A stretch of DNA of 64,000 nucleotides from Micromonospora matsumotoense (GTDB taxonomy: Bacteria > Actinomycetota > Actinomycetes > Mycobacteriales > Micromonosporaceae): NCBI RefSeq assembly GCF_900091525.1, contig NZ_FMCU01000008.1, positions 243,039 through 307,038 of the forward strand. Direction: 5' to 3'. The notes under the pieces were generated by a model. That model was not told the origin of the DNA. It did no database searches and saw only the letters and a list, made by a program, of their open reading frames with translations. Within the stretch, counting starts at the first letter, position 1, and the number at the start of each line of letters is the position of its first letter. This document shows positions 54,540 to 62,947 of the stretch, piece after piece. A program made the translations under genes and the position numbers.

Positions 54540-55593
54540 AGAGCCGCTCCTCGAGTTGCATCCGCTCCGCGATGCGCCTACCACGAGACTCCTCCGCACG
54601 ACCGGAACGGTGCAGGGAAGAACATGCAGACTCACCGGTTGACGCCGGCAGCAGTTCTGCCGGAGGTTCTTCTGTCGTGCTGGTGCTGCCGTCGCCGGCC
54701 ACGCCGTTTCCACCGGATACGATGACCACCGCGCGGCCGGCGGATCCGCGCCGTAGCGCGCCGGCCAGTGCCACCGCGCCGCTCGGCTCCGCGCTGACAC
54801 CGGCACGGCGGAGGATGCCCAGGGCGTGGATGATCGCGTCGTCGGTCACGCCGATCAGGTCGTCGACCCGGTGCCGGATGATCGGCCAGGGAACCGCACC
54901 GGGCCGTTGCCCCCGGAGGCCGTCGGCGATCGTCATGGACGGGGGCAACTCCGTCGGCGCACCCCGGGCTACCGACACGGCGTACCGGCGGGCGGACATC
55001 GGCTCCACCCCGACGACCCGCACCGGCCGGGACAGCGCCGACGCGGCGACGCACACGCCGGCCAGCAGGCCTCCACCGCCGGCCGGTACGAAGATCGTCG
55101 ACACGGCCGGCACCTCCTCGAACACCTCGAGCCCCACGGTGCCGGCCCCGGCCACCACCAGTTCGTGGTCGGAGGACGGCACGAGGACCGCTCCGGTCGC
55201 CGCGGCGATGTCCTCGGCCCGGCGGTCACGCTCGGCCACCCCACCGGCCACCTGCACCACACCGGCGCCGAGCGAACGGATCACCTGTGCCTTGCCGTCG
55301 CTGGCACCGGCGGCCATCACGATGGTCACCCTGATGCCCAGCGCGGCGCCGAGCATGGCGACGGCGATGCCGTGGTTACCTGACGAACCAGCGACCACCT
55401 CGCCCGCATACCGCGCGAGCATCGCGTTCGCCGCGCCCCGGACCTTGAACGACCCGCCGCGCTGGCGGTGCTCGGCCTTGAGCAGCACCCGCGAATCGAG
55501 GGCCAGCAGCGGGGTGCGGTCCACCAGGCCCGTGATCCGCGCGGCAGCCGTCCGCACATCAGCGAGCGTGGGCCCGACGCCCGTCGTCCTCAT
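54451..55593 (-). CDS. Threonine dehydratase/serine racemase-like PLP enzyme
   Basis: 380 residues, ~50 longer than close relatives. The PLP Lys lies in RGGSFKVRGAANAM; the PLP-phosphate loop is PAGGGGLLAGV, with VAGSSGNHG as the substrate loop. The core ends near residue 320; the remaining tail is low-complexity Ser/Arg/Glu. Possible reactions are deamination of Thr (to 2-oxobutyrate), Ser or Dap, or racemisation. The 2-oxobutyrate route is notable because the aldolase at 34.7 kb could use it. ATG overlaps the A-domain stop (ATGA). The stop is TAG 54451-54453, inside the next gene. Confidence 0.8.
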   Translation of the reverse strand: MRTTGVGPTLADVRTAAARITGLVDRTPLLALDSRVLLKAEHRQRGGSFKVRGAANAMLARYAGEVVAGSSGNHGIAVAMLGAALGIRVTIVMAAGASDGKAQVIRSLGAGVVQVAGGVAERDRRAEDIAAATGAVLVPSSDHELVVAGAGTVGLEVFEEVPAVSTIFVPAGGGGLLAGVCVAASALSRPVRVVGVEPMSARRYAVSVARGAPTELPPSMTIADGLRGQRPGAVPWPIIRHRVDDLIGVTDDAIIHALGILRRAGVSAEPSGAVALAGALRRGSAGRAVVIVSGGNGVAGDGSTSTTEEPPAELLPASTGESACSSLHRSGRAEESRGRRIAERMQLEERLYDRTDIPRVRSAGDSRGDTDRRAGEARPT

Positions 55594-57062
55594 GGTCCGT
55601 CCGCGGTGATCGCCCGGCGGTCGGTCTTGCCACTGACGGTGGTGGGTAGCCGGTCGATCCGGGCGAATCGTCGCGGGATCATGTGGCGGGGCAGCGTCTG
55701 CGCGAGATGTGTCCGCAGTGCCGAGTCCGTCACCTGCGCCGCCGCGCCGGCGACCTGGGCGATCAGGAAGACCCGGCCGTCGACGTCGGTCCCCGCGGTG
55801 ACCTGCGCACCAGCAACGGCGGGGTGTGCCAGCAGGGCGCCCTCGACCTCGGCAGGGTCGACCCGGTATCCACGGACCTTGATCTGCCTGTCGATTCGTC
55901 CGAGGTACACGAGGTCGCCGTCGGGCGACCTGCGCGCCAGGTCCCCGGTGCGGTACAGGCGCGCGCCCGGCGCACCGTGGGGGTCCGGCACGAACCGGTC
56001 CGCGGTCAACGCCGGCAGGCCGCCGTACCCGCGTCCGACACCACAGCCACCTATGTACACCTCGCCGACGTCGCCGTCGGGCACGGTGCGCAGAGCGTCG
56101 TCGAGCAGGTGCACGTCGACGCCGTCGATCGGTGTCCCGATCAGGTCGACAGTGGTGTCGGGGACCGGTGGCACGTCGAAGCGGGTCGAGGTCATCGTGG
56201 CCTCGGTCGGACCGTACTGGTTGATCATCCGTCCGCGCACGCCGTCCCGGCCGCCGGCGATGAGAAACGGCCGCAGCGACTCGCCGCTGGACACGGTCAA
56301 TCGCAGGTCGGGCAGCTCGCTGTGCCGCAGCGACGTCAGGAACGTCGGGGTGGCCGAGAGGATCGTGTTCACCCCCCACTCCCGCACGGCCGCGACGAAC
56401 TCACCGGCCCGCAGCAGAGTGGACCGCGGCACCAGGACCACCTGCCCGCCGGCGACGAGCGGGGCGAACGTGTCGCGGATCGAGGCGTCGTATCCGAACG
56501 GCGCGAGTTGCAGCACCACGGTGTCCGGGCCGAGTCCGTAGTCGTCGACGATGAACCGCAGGTAGTTGGTGACGCCGCGGTGCTCCAGCAGTACCGCGTT
56601 CGGCGGTCCGGAGGAGCCGGAGGTGTGACTCACGTAGGCGAGCGAACGGGGCGCCAACGGTCGCAGGGTGGCCGGTACGTCAGGCGCGTCGACGAACACG
56701 GTCGGGCCGTCGACGGGGACGCCGGGCCGCCCGGCCCGGGACGCAGTGGTGACCAGGATGCTGGCCTGCGCCGTGCGGACCATGGCCGCCAGCCGCTGGT
56801 CGGGCAGCTCGGTGTTGAGGGTGAGGAAGGCACCGCCGGCCCGGAGCACGGCCGCCATCGCGATGACGGCCTCGGGGCTCCGGTCGACCAGGACCGCACA
56901 CACCTGCTCCGGTCCGACGCCCCGGGCGACCAGCGCGCGGGCCAGCCGATCGGTGCGGGCGGCGAAATCCCCGTAGCACACGACGCTGTCCGGGGTGACG
57001 ATCGCCGGTGCGGCGGGCCGGGTCGCGGCGTGGGTGGAGATGTCGTCGAGAAAGGTGGTCAC
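55590..57062 (-). CDS. Stand-alone NRPS adenylation domain
   Basis: 490 residues from GTG 57062. Core motifs: A3 SHTSGSSGPPNAV (Lys of the usual PKG replaced by Asn), A5 NQYGPTEATMT, A7 YRTGDLARR, A8 GRIDRQIKVRGYRVD, A10 TVSGKTDRRA with the catalytic Lys. No carrier domain follows. Specificity residues by eye: D-A-R-S-V-S-Q-M-T-K, not a code I can assign. Placed between the carbamoyltransferase and the dehydratase/Dap genes, it may activate a Dap- or ureido-type amino acid for a trans carrier (19360 or 20159). GTGA overlap with the carbamoyltransferase gene. Confidence 0.85.
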   Translation of the reverse strand: MTTFLDDISTHAATRPAAPAIVTPDSVVCYGDFAARTDRLARALVARGVGPEQVCAVLVDRSPEAVIAMAAVLRAGGAFLTLNTELPDQRLAAMVRTAQASILVTTASRAGRPGVPVDGPTVFVDAPDVPATLRPLAPRSLAYVSHTSGSSGPPNAVLLEHRGVTNYLRFIVDDYGLGPDTVVLQLAPFGYDASIRDTFAPLVAGGQVVLVPRSTLLRAGEFVAAVREWGVNTILSATPTFLTSLRHSELPDLRLTVSSGESLRPFLIAGGRDGVRGRMINQYGPTEATMTSTRFDVPPVPDTTVDLIGTPIDGVDVHLLDDALRTVPDGDVGEVYIGGCGVGRGYGGLPALTADRFVPDPHGAPGARLYRTGDLARRSPDGDLVYLGRIDRQIKVRGYRVDPAEVEGALLAHPAVAGAQVTAGTDVDGRVFLIAQVAGAAAQVTDSALRTHLAQTLPRHMIPRRFARIDRLPTTVSGKTDRRAITADGP

Positions 57063-58006
57063 CGCCCCGCTCCGCCGCTCGGCCGGCTGGCGACACACCA
57101 CTCCAGGACCGCCCGGGCGCTGTGGTACTTGTTCTCGGCCTGCGTGAAAGCGATGCTCCTGGGGCCGTCGAGTACCGCCGCGGTCACCTCCTCGCCCCGG
57201 TGTGCCGGCAGGTCGTGCATGAACACCGCGTCCGGGGCGGCCGCCATCAACGCCTCGTTGACCTGGAACGGAGCGAATTCGGAACGCCAGTGGGGCGTCG
57301 GCTTCGTCGATCCCGTGGTCTGCCAACGGGTGGTGTAGACGACGTCGACCGGCGGCAGGCCGGACAGGTCGTGCCGCTGTTCGACGCGCGCGCCGCTGCG
57401 CCGGGCGGACGCCGCCGCCTGATCGAGGTACCTCTGTTCGACGCCGTACCCGGCTGGGGTACGCAGGTGCAACTCGGTGCCGGGGTAGCGGGACAGGGCG
57501 AGCGTCAGCGCGGAGGCGGTGTTGTTCCCCTCCCCCACGTACAGCACCCGTACGCCCTCCACCCGACCGAAGTGCTGGACGATCGTGGTGAGGTCGGCGA
57601 GGGCCTGCGTCGGGTGTTCGACCGCGCTCATCGCGTTGATCACCGACATCTGCTTCTGGCCGGCGTACGCCCGCAGTTCGGCCTCCGGCCCGGCGGTACG
57701 GGCGACCAGGACGTCGAGCATGCCGGACAGCACCGCTCCGGTGTCCTCGACGGACTCGCCGGTGGCCAGCTGCAGGTCGGCGGGGCCGTAGGTGACGAGT
57801 CCGGCGCCCAGCCGCAGCGCACCGGCGGAGAACGCGGTCCGGGTCCGGGTGGACGTCTTACGGAACAGCACGCCGACGACCGTCCCGGACAGCGGCTGGG
57901 TGGCTCCCGCGGTACCACGTGAGTACTCGACGCCGCGCTCGACGATCCAGCGCAGCTCGTCGTCCGAGAGGTCGTCAATAGAGATCAGGTGGCGTCGCTC
58001 GGCCAT
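57059..58006 (-). CDS. Ornithine carbamoyltransferase-like enzyme with altered acceptor site
   Basis: 315 residues. The carbamoyl-phosphate motif is intact (FRKTSTRTRTAF), as is HPTQ (EHPTQALADL). The amino-acid-binding motifs differ from ornithine enzymes: DxWxSMG reads TRWQTTG and HCLPA reads HDLPA. The acceptor is thus probably not ornithine. In tuberactinomycin clusters an OTC-like protein makes the ureido group of beta-ureidodehydroalanine from Dap; 2,4-diaminobutyrate is another candidate here. ATG 58006 has AAGGGGG upstream. First gene of the long minus-strand operon. Confidence 0.86.
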   Translation of the reverse strand: MAERRHLISIDDLSDDELRWIVERGVEYSRGTAGATQPLSGTVVGVLFRKTSTRTRTAFSAGALRLGAGLVTYGPADLQLATGESVEDTGAVLSGMLDVLVARTAGPEAELRAYAGQKQMSVINAMSAVEHPTQALADLTTIVQHFGRVEGVRVLYVGEGNNTASALTLALSRYPGTELHLRTPAGYGVEQRYLDQAAASARRSGARVEQRHDLSGLPPVDVVYTTRWQTTGSTKPTPHWRSEFAPFQVNEALMAAAPDAVFMHDLPAHRGEEVTAAVLDGPRSIAFTQAENKYHSARAVLEWCVASRPSGGAGR

Positions 58007-58182
58007 GTCGAGCCCCCTTCCGGTTGGCGGTTCGCCGTGACCAGAGCCTGCGCGACGCAGGGGACCGCCGAACAGGGACGGGACCGCACGACGCGTCTGC
58101 GCGTTCGTCTCTATGGACGGTGCGGGTTTGCCCGGCAGGATCGGGCCCACCTACTCGGATTACCCGACCAGCCGGAGGGGCC
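58007..58182. promoter_or_regulatory. Divergent promoter region of the NRPS operon and MbtH gene
   Basis: About 175 bp between the first genes of the leftward ~20-kb operon and the rightward MbtH/aminotransferase pair. It should hold both promoters and is a natural target for the SARP or LuxR regulators. No clear repeat was identified. Confidence 0.5.
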
Positions 58183-58380
58183 ATGACTGACGACGGTGTC
58201 TACCGCGTCGTACGCAACGACGAGGAGCAGTACTCGATCTGGTGGGCCGACCGGGAGCTGCCGGCCGGCTGGACCGCCGAAGGGACGTCCGGGTCGAAGC
58301 AGGAGTGCCTGGATCACATCGCGGTGGTGTGGTCGGACATGCGGCCGCGGAGCCTGCGTGAGCAGATGGCGCAGGCCTGA
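58183..58380 (+). CDS. MbtH-like protein
   Basis: 65 residues with the full signature: NDEEQYSIWWADRELPAGW, then GSKQECLDHIAVVWSDMRPRSLR. MbtH proteins bind A domains and are often needed for their folding and activity. With four or five A domains in the cluster this is probably a shared partner. The ATG follows GGAGGGGCC. Confidence 0.95.
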   Translation: MTDDGVYRVVRNDEEQYSIWWADRELPAGWTAEGTSGSKQECLDHIAVVWSDMRPRSLREQMAQA

Positions 58381-58431
58381 AGGACTGACGAGACCGTGGT
58401 GGACGGGCAGCGCCAACTCCGAGGAGACATC

Positions 58432-59682
58432 ATGATCGCCCCGACAATCGAGTCCGAGGTCCGCAGTTACTGCCGGAACTGGCCGGTCGTGTTCGACCAC
58501 GGGCGGGGCAGTCGGCTGTTCGCCCGCGACGGCCGCAGCTACCTCGACTTCTTCGCCGGTGCCGGTGCCCTCAACTACGGCCACAACCACCCGGTGCTCA
58601 AGCGGGCCCTGCTGGACTACCTCGAGCAGGACGGGGTCACCCACAGTCTCGACATGCTGACCGCCGCCAAGCAGGACTTCCTCACCGAATTCGCCGCACG
58701 GGTACTCGGCCCGCGCCGTTTGGAATACCGGGTGCAGTTCCCCGGGCCCACCGGAGCCAACAGTGTCGAGGCCGCCCTCAAGCTAGCCCGCAAGGTGACC
58801 GGACGCCACACCGTCGTGGCCTTCACCAGCGCCTTCCACGGCATGTCGCTCGGCGCACTGGCCGTCACCGGAAACGCCGCCGTGCGCGCCGGCGCCGGTG
58901 TCCCGCTCGGACATACCTGGCGCATCCCGTACGACGGCTTCGCCGACGGCCGGGTGTCCGGGCTCACCCTGCTCGACACCATGCTCGCCGACAGCAGCAG
59001 CGGAATGGACCTGCCGGCCGCTGTCATCGTGGAAACCGTGCAGGGTGAGGGCGGTGTCAACCCGGCCCGCGCCACCTGGCTCGCCGATCTCGCCGAGCTG
59101 TGTGCCCGTCGCGAGATCCTGCTGATAGTCGATGACATCCAGATGGGCTGTGGCCGCACCGGTCCGTTCTTCAGCTTCGAGCACGCCGGCATCACCCCCG
59201 ACATCGTCTGCCTCTCCAAGTCCATCAGCGGATACGGCCTGCCGATGTCCCTCACTCTCTTCCGCACCGAACTCGACGTGTGGCAGCCCGGCGAACACAA
59301 CGGGACCTTCCGCGGCAACAACCCCGCCTTCGTCACCGCGACCGCCGCCCTGAAGGAGTTCTGGACCGACAGCAGGCTGGAGAAGCAGACAGCGGAACGG
59401 GACATCCTGTTCGATGAGCACCTGACGGAGTTCGCCGGGCGGTACCCGGCGCAGATGGCGGCGTCACGTGGCCGGGGCCTGGTGTGGGGTCTGACCTTCC
59501 GGGAGCCGCACATGGCGGGCCAGGTGGCCCGGGAGGCGTTCTCCCGTGGACTGCTGGTGGAGACAGCCGGCTCCGTCGACGAGGTGGTGAAGCTCATGCC
59601 GTCCCTGACATCGACCGACGAGGAGCTGTCCGAGGGCCTCGGCATCCTGGGGGAAGCGGTGGCGGCAGCGGTCGGCTGCTGA
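58432..59682 (+). CDS. Diaminobutyrate:2-oxoglutarate aminotransferase (EctB-like, class III)
   Basis: 416 residues. Family blocks: FFAGAGALNYGHNHP, QFPGPTGANSVEAALKLAR, ETVQGEGGVN, VDDIQMGCGRTG, and the PLP Lys in CLSKSISGYGLP. EctB-type enzymes make L-2,4-diaminobutyrate from aspartate semialdehyde. No ectoine synthase or EctA lies nearby, so the product should be an NRPS building block. ATG 58432 has GGAGAC upstream; the gene follows the MbtH gene by 51 bp and is probably co-transcribed. Confidence 0.9.
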   Translation: MIAPTIESEVRSYCRNWPVVFDHGRGSRLFARDGRSYLDFFAGAGALNYGHNHPVLKRALLDYLEQDGVTHSLDMLTAAKQDFLTEFAARVLGPRRLEYRVQFPGPTGANSVEAALKLARKVTGRHTVVAFTSAFHGMSLGALAVTGNAAVRAGAGVPLGHTWRIPYDGFADGRVSGLTLLDTMLADSSSGMDLPAAVIVETVQGEGGVNPARATWLADLAELCARREILLIVDDIQMGCGRTGPFFSFEHAGITPDIVCLSKSISGYGLPMSLTLFRTELDVWQPGEHNGTFRGNNPAFVTATAALKEFWTDSRLEKQTAERDILFDEHLTEFAGRYPAQMAASRGRGLVWGLTFREPHMAGQVAREAFSRGLLVETAGSVDEVVKLMPSLTSTDEELSEGLGILGEAVAAAVGC

Positions 59683-59830
59683 GCGACGTCGGCACCACGC
59701 CGGGACCCGGCCGCACTCTGTCCACCCATGATCGGCATCCGTGCCCCTCACCGCGCCTGGGCACACCCAACGGCGACCGGAGTCGGAAGGGCGACCGAAT
59801 GCCGGTGGCTCTCCGTGTCGACGCCTGGCC

Positions 59831-60364
59831 TCACTGTCCTGTGTGGGTGACTGACAGGTGTCTTCCGGAGAGGGGTTCCGCGACTGAGCCGATTACGCTT
59901 GCCCTGGTGGGTGGGGCTCTGCTCACCTGCGGCGCAGGCAGATGCGGGGCCAACCCCACCGCGTACGCGACGACCGGCTGCACGACGAGCTTCAGCGCCG
60001 TGATCACCACCAACTCCACCGGCGCGGCCCAGTCGTCCCGCGACGGCGACGTGCGGTGCAGCGACGCACCGAGCGCCACCAGAGCGGCCGGAACCGCAGC
60101 GCCCGACAGCAGGGTCAGCGTCGCATCGGCCGCCGACGGCAACCGCAGGCCCGCAGCCGAGCAGGCGACACCGAGCAGCGACGCCAGGATCACCGGGTTA
60201 CGTACCGGCAGCGAGGCGATAGGACGGACCCGCACCCGCCCGGCCGGACCGCTGTGCCTGTCCAGGGCAAGCAGGATCACGGGTGCCACCACCAGTACCT
60301 GCAGCATCACCACCTGCGCCAGGAACGCCACGTCGCCGAGTACCTGATCGAGGCGACCTCCCAC
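59831..60364 (-). pseudogene. AEC (auxin efflux carrier)-family transporter remnant
   Basis: About 178 residues. Recognisable blocks are QVVMLQVLVVAPVILLAL, RNPVILASLLGVACSAAGL and LLSGAAVPAALVALGASL, followed by VVITALKLVVQPVVAYAVGL, in the order of the C-terminal half of an AEC permease. The N-terminal ~100 residues and the last helices are missing or replaced. The flanking 59683-59830 and 60365-60514 hold no supported gene, though a short minus-strand stretch at ~60340-60440 (VTVVDVREHLDHDEWE) may be part of another remnant. Confidence 0.6.
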
Positions 60365-60514
60365 TCGTCGTGGTCGAGGTGCTCGCGGACGTCCACCACC
60401 GTCACGCCGGTCTCGTTGACGACATCAGCGGGGACCATGGCCGCAGACGCCTCTCACCGGCGCTCGGTTTGCCGCCCCGGCTGTGACAGCCGCCGGGAGG
60501 CGGGTTCGAGTCGG

Positions 60515-60919
60515 TCAGCTCAACGGGAGACCGTCGAGATAGCCGACGTCCGTGGAGCCCGACGCGACACGGACCCGATACCCCCAGCGCCGGAGGACCT
60601 GGGCGAGCTTCGCGGCGGCGGCCGGATTGGCGGAGTGGACGTTGATGACGCCGACGTCGAAGGGGCACCTGTCGAAGGCAGCCCGCTCCAGAACCTCCAC
60701 GACCGGCCAGATCGTGTCGTCCCCACCCAGGTCGTGGTCCAGCCACAGCTCGTCCAGACGCCGGTCGCGGTACCGATCGAGGAGTTCAACGCCGGCGGCG
60801 CTGCTGCGGGCCACCTCGGCACGACGACCATCCACGAACGAACGGAGATCATCGACCAAGACGATCGTTCGACGGGCATCCACATGACGATGGTGCCTGG
60901 CGCTGTCATCCTCTGACAT
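60515..60919 (-). CDS. Cyclic-phosphate processing receiver (cREC-type) domain protein
   Basis: About 134 residues. Receiver-like blocks IVLVDDLRSFVDGR, LWLDHDLGGDDTIWPVV and VINVHSANPAAAAKL, plus LRRWGYRV at the end, match the small family annotated as cyclic-phosphate-processing receiver domains. These domains occur fused to or near 2',3'-cyclic-phosphate/ADP-ribose processing and RNA-repair enzymes; no such partner is in view. A start 90 bp upstream is possible. Confidence 0.65.
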   Translation of the reverse strand: MSEDDSARHHRHVDARRTIVLVDDLRSFVDGRRAEVARSSAAGVELLDRYRDRRLDELWLDHDLGGDDTIWPVVEVLERAAFDRCPFDVGVINVHSANPAAAAKLAQVLRRWGYRVRVASGSTDVGYLDGLPLS

Positions 60920-60985
60920 CCGGATTTGCCGCCCGTCGGACACGGCAACCAACTGCGAGGCGACGGGGGTTCGTAGTATCGCGTC

Positions 60986-61378
60986 ATGATGGGAAGTCGA
61001 GTTGGGCACCTGAGCATCCGGATGGCGGACGCCGACGTGATGCTGGTCGGCTTGTTCTCCGCCAAGGACAAGCAGGTGGACGCGAAGCTTGCCGCGCTGG
61101 AGGCTTCAGTGGAAGCGCTCGGTGGACGGGTGGTCGGCCGGCAGATTCAGAGAAGGGGTGTCTCCCGCGGCGGCGCGGAAAGAATGACGTTGCCGCTGTC
61201 GCGGCGCACCCTGCTCAGCTCGGGTAAGGCCCGCGAAGTAGGCGACGCCTGCCGTTCAGCCGCGGTCGCCCTGGCCGTCTTCGTCAACCCGTTGACGGAG
61301 CATCAGCGAAATGTCCTCAGTGAGCTGTTCGGTTGCCCGGTGGTCGGCGGCGACGACCTCATCAAGGAGTTCGCCTGA
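60986..61378 (+). CDS. Free-standing HflX N-terminal-like domain
   Basis: 130 residues resembling only the N-terminal domain of the ribosome-associated GTPase HflX: LVGLFSAKDKQVDAKL, GGRVVGRQIQRRGVSRGGAERM, PLSRRTLLSSGKAREVGDAC and VFVNPLTEHQRNVLSELFG. The GTPase domain is absent and no continuation is seen downstream. Either a stand-alone domain (such small proteins exist) or an old truncation. The frame is intact with its own start and stop. Confidence 0.65.
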   Translation: MMGSRVGHLSIRMADADVMLVGLFSAKDKQVDAKLAALEASVEALGGRVVGRQIQRRGVSRGGAERMTLPLSRRTLLSSGKAREVGDACRSAAVALAVFVNPLTEHQRNVLSELFGCPVVGGDDLIKEFA

Positions 61379-61563
61379 ACGTCCGCTCATTCGCTGACCG
61401 CAAGTCGCGCACCGCTGCAGCCAGTCGATCAAGAAGACACCCGGTTGCATCAGGGAGCACAGGCCACTACGCCTGCCGGTGAACGTGGAGGGCCTATGGC
61501 CGCCTCGCCGGGACGAGGCGAGCGTAGTCTGCAACGATCATTGACGCTGGAGACGAAGATCGA
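61379..61563. other. Intergenic, no gene seen
   Basis: About 185 bp without an ORF carrying family features; likely 3' region and promoter debris before the DUF6928-like remnant. Confidence 0.35.
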
Positions 61564-61800
61564 TGGGCGCGAGCACCGCACTGCTCGCCTTCACCACGGG
61601 TGACCTGCGCCCTGCTTAACGGGCCCGGATTCAGTCGGACTCAACCGGGGTCCGCGACCTCGTGCGCGAGCTGCATCCCGGCTACCAGGTGACCCCGATC
61701 CGCGGCGGCTCCCCCGGTGACCACAGCTATCCACCGGTCGACACCACCTACGCGACCACTCTGGGAGACGCCGATCCGCCAACTCGTCCACGTGCCGGGC
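61564..61800 (+). pseudogene. Remnant of a DUF6928-like gene with early nonsense codon
   Basis: From ATG 61564 the frame reads MGASTALLAFTTGDLRPA, then TAA (61618-61620). It continues in the same frame as VRDLVRELHPGYQVTP and GDHSYPPVDTTYATTL, matching the start of the DUF6928 family of actinobacteria. Homology then fades. The gene is dead by the stop codon and by loss of the downstream ~150 residues. The rest up to 62096 contains no gene I can support. Confidence 0.55.
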
Positions 61801-62096
61801 TGCGGCCCCGACCGGGGCAGGTGCGATGCCGCGTAGCTGGCCGGCTGTTGGTAGCCGTCTGCGGTGCCGAAGGTCGCGGCGTTGGTGACGGGGTTCCACC
61901 GATCGGGCGAGGTGGCCGCCGCTTTCGGTGGCGATGCCGCGTCCCGGGCGAGCCTTCGTCGGCTCGGTCAGCAACGCGTTTACCGCCGCCCCCGTCTGCG
62001 CGTTAAGGCGTGGTCGCATGTCATGCGATCCGTGTCGCCACGGTGGATCGCGATGAAGCTCCTGTCGTCGGTCGCGCTGCCCGCTATCGTACGGAC

Positions 62097-62606
62097 GTGG
62101 CGCGGGTACTGGTGACCGGCATGTCGGGCGCGGGCAAGACCACGGTCCTCGACGCGCTTCGCCTGCGGGGTTTCCGCACTGTCGATACGGACTACGGCGG
62201 GTGGGAACTGCCCGACGGGACCTGGGACGAGCCGCGGATGAGCCGGTTGCTTGACCGGTACCGCGATCTGATCGTGTCCGGGACGGTGGAGAACCAGGTC
62301 CGGTTCTACCACCGCTTCCACCACGTCGTTCTGCTCAGCGCACCGTTGGAGGTTCTTCTCCACCGAGTCACCGGCCGAACGAACCCCTATGGAAGAACTC
62401 CCGAACAGCAGGCGGAGATCGCGCACTACGTCCAGACCGTCGAACCACTGCTCAGACGGGGAGCCACCATCGAACTCGACGGACGTCGGAGAGTCTCCGA
62501 CCTGGCCGACACCATCGAAGACCTGGTCAGGGAAGGGCACCGGTCTGCCGCGAACGGGGCGCTACCCACTTCGTACCCGCCGGGGCCGGATCGGGCACCA
62601 CAGTGA
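62097..62606 (+). CDS. Small P-loop (AAA-type/adenylate kinase-like) ATPase
   Basis: 169 residues. Walker A is TGMSGAGKTTVL at the N-terminus; the D-T-D-Y strand follows (GFRTVDTDYGGWE), and VVLLSAPLEVLLHRVTGR is typical of nucleoside/gluconate-kinase-like P-loop enzymes. I chose GTG 62097, which places the P-loop near residue 10; the longer frame adds unlikely residues. The substrate is unknown; this group occurs widely in actinomycetes as small predicted kinases. Confidence 0.72.
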   Translation: MARVLVTGMSGAGKTTVLDALRLRGFRTVDTDYGGWELPDGTWDEPRMSRLLDRYRDLIVSGTVENQVRFYHRFHHVVLLSAPLEVLLHRVTGRTNPYGRTPEQQAEIAHYVQTVEPLLRRGATIELDGRRRVSDLADTIEDLVREGHRSAANGALPTSYPPGPDRAPQ

Positions 62607-62840
62607 GGTCATGGGCCTGTGGGCGCGTCCCGTGCCGACGCTTGGCCTCGGGGACGCATCGAGATGGACCAGCAGCGTCGCGCCCGCGACGGCTGTCGCG
62701 CCATGCGGTGAGCACCTGCCGACACCGGTGGGGCGTATGATCCCATCCAAGACCACGTGGTAGTCGTAGTTGAGGGCCGCGCGAACCGTCTGTTCGATCA
62801 GGGCAGTTGCGAGCCAGTCGGGCGTGTCTCATTCCCGCAG
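62545..62840 (-). pseudogene. Frameshifted remnant of a zeta-toxin/kinase-like P-loop gene
   Basis: On the minus strand one frame reads LNYDYHVVLDGIIRP and TLLVHLDASP; another continues EAKRRHGTRPQAHDL, matching the pattern of small kinases (YHVVLEGI, LDVxxEETxRRHATRPQ). The two parts are in different frames and both N- and C-terminal pieces, including the P-loop, are missing. It lies 3' to the intact kinase gene on the other strand and may be what remains of a paralogue. Confidence 0.45.
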
Positions 62841-62947
62841 CACGCAGCACCTCGCCGCTTGACGAATCTGGTCATCACCTCCGGGGCTGTTCTCGAATTG
62901 CATGTCGCGCCCGGAGAGCGACGTCAGTGGCGTTAGACTCGCCGGCC

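Noticed and set aside
55683..57338. 551-codon + strand frame opposite the stand-alone A domain
   Set aside because: No family features; A-domain core motifs are on the other strand.
61591..62019. 142-codon minus-strand frame
   Set aside because: Arg/Gly-rich, partly antisense to the DUF6928-like remnant, with no motif.
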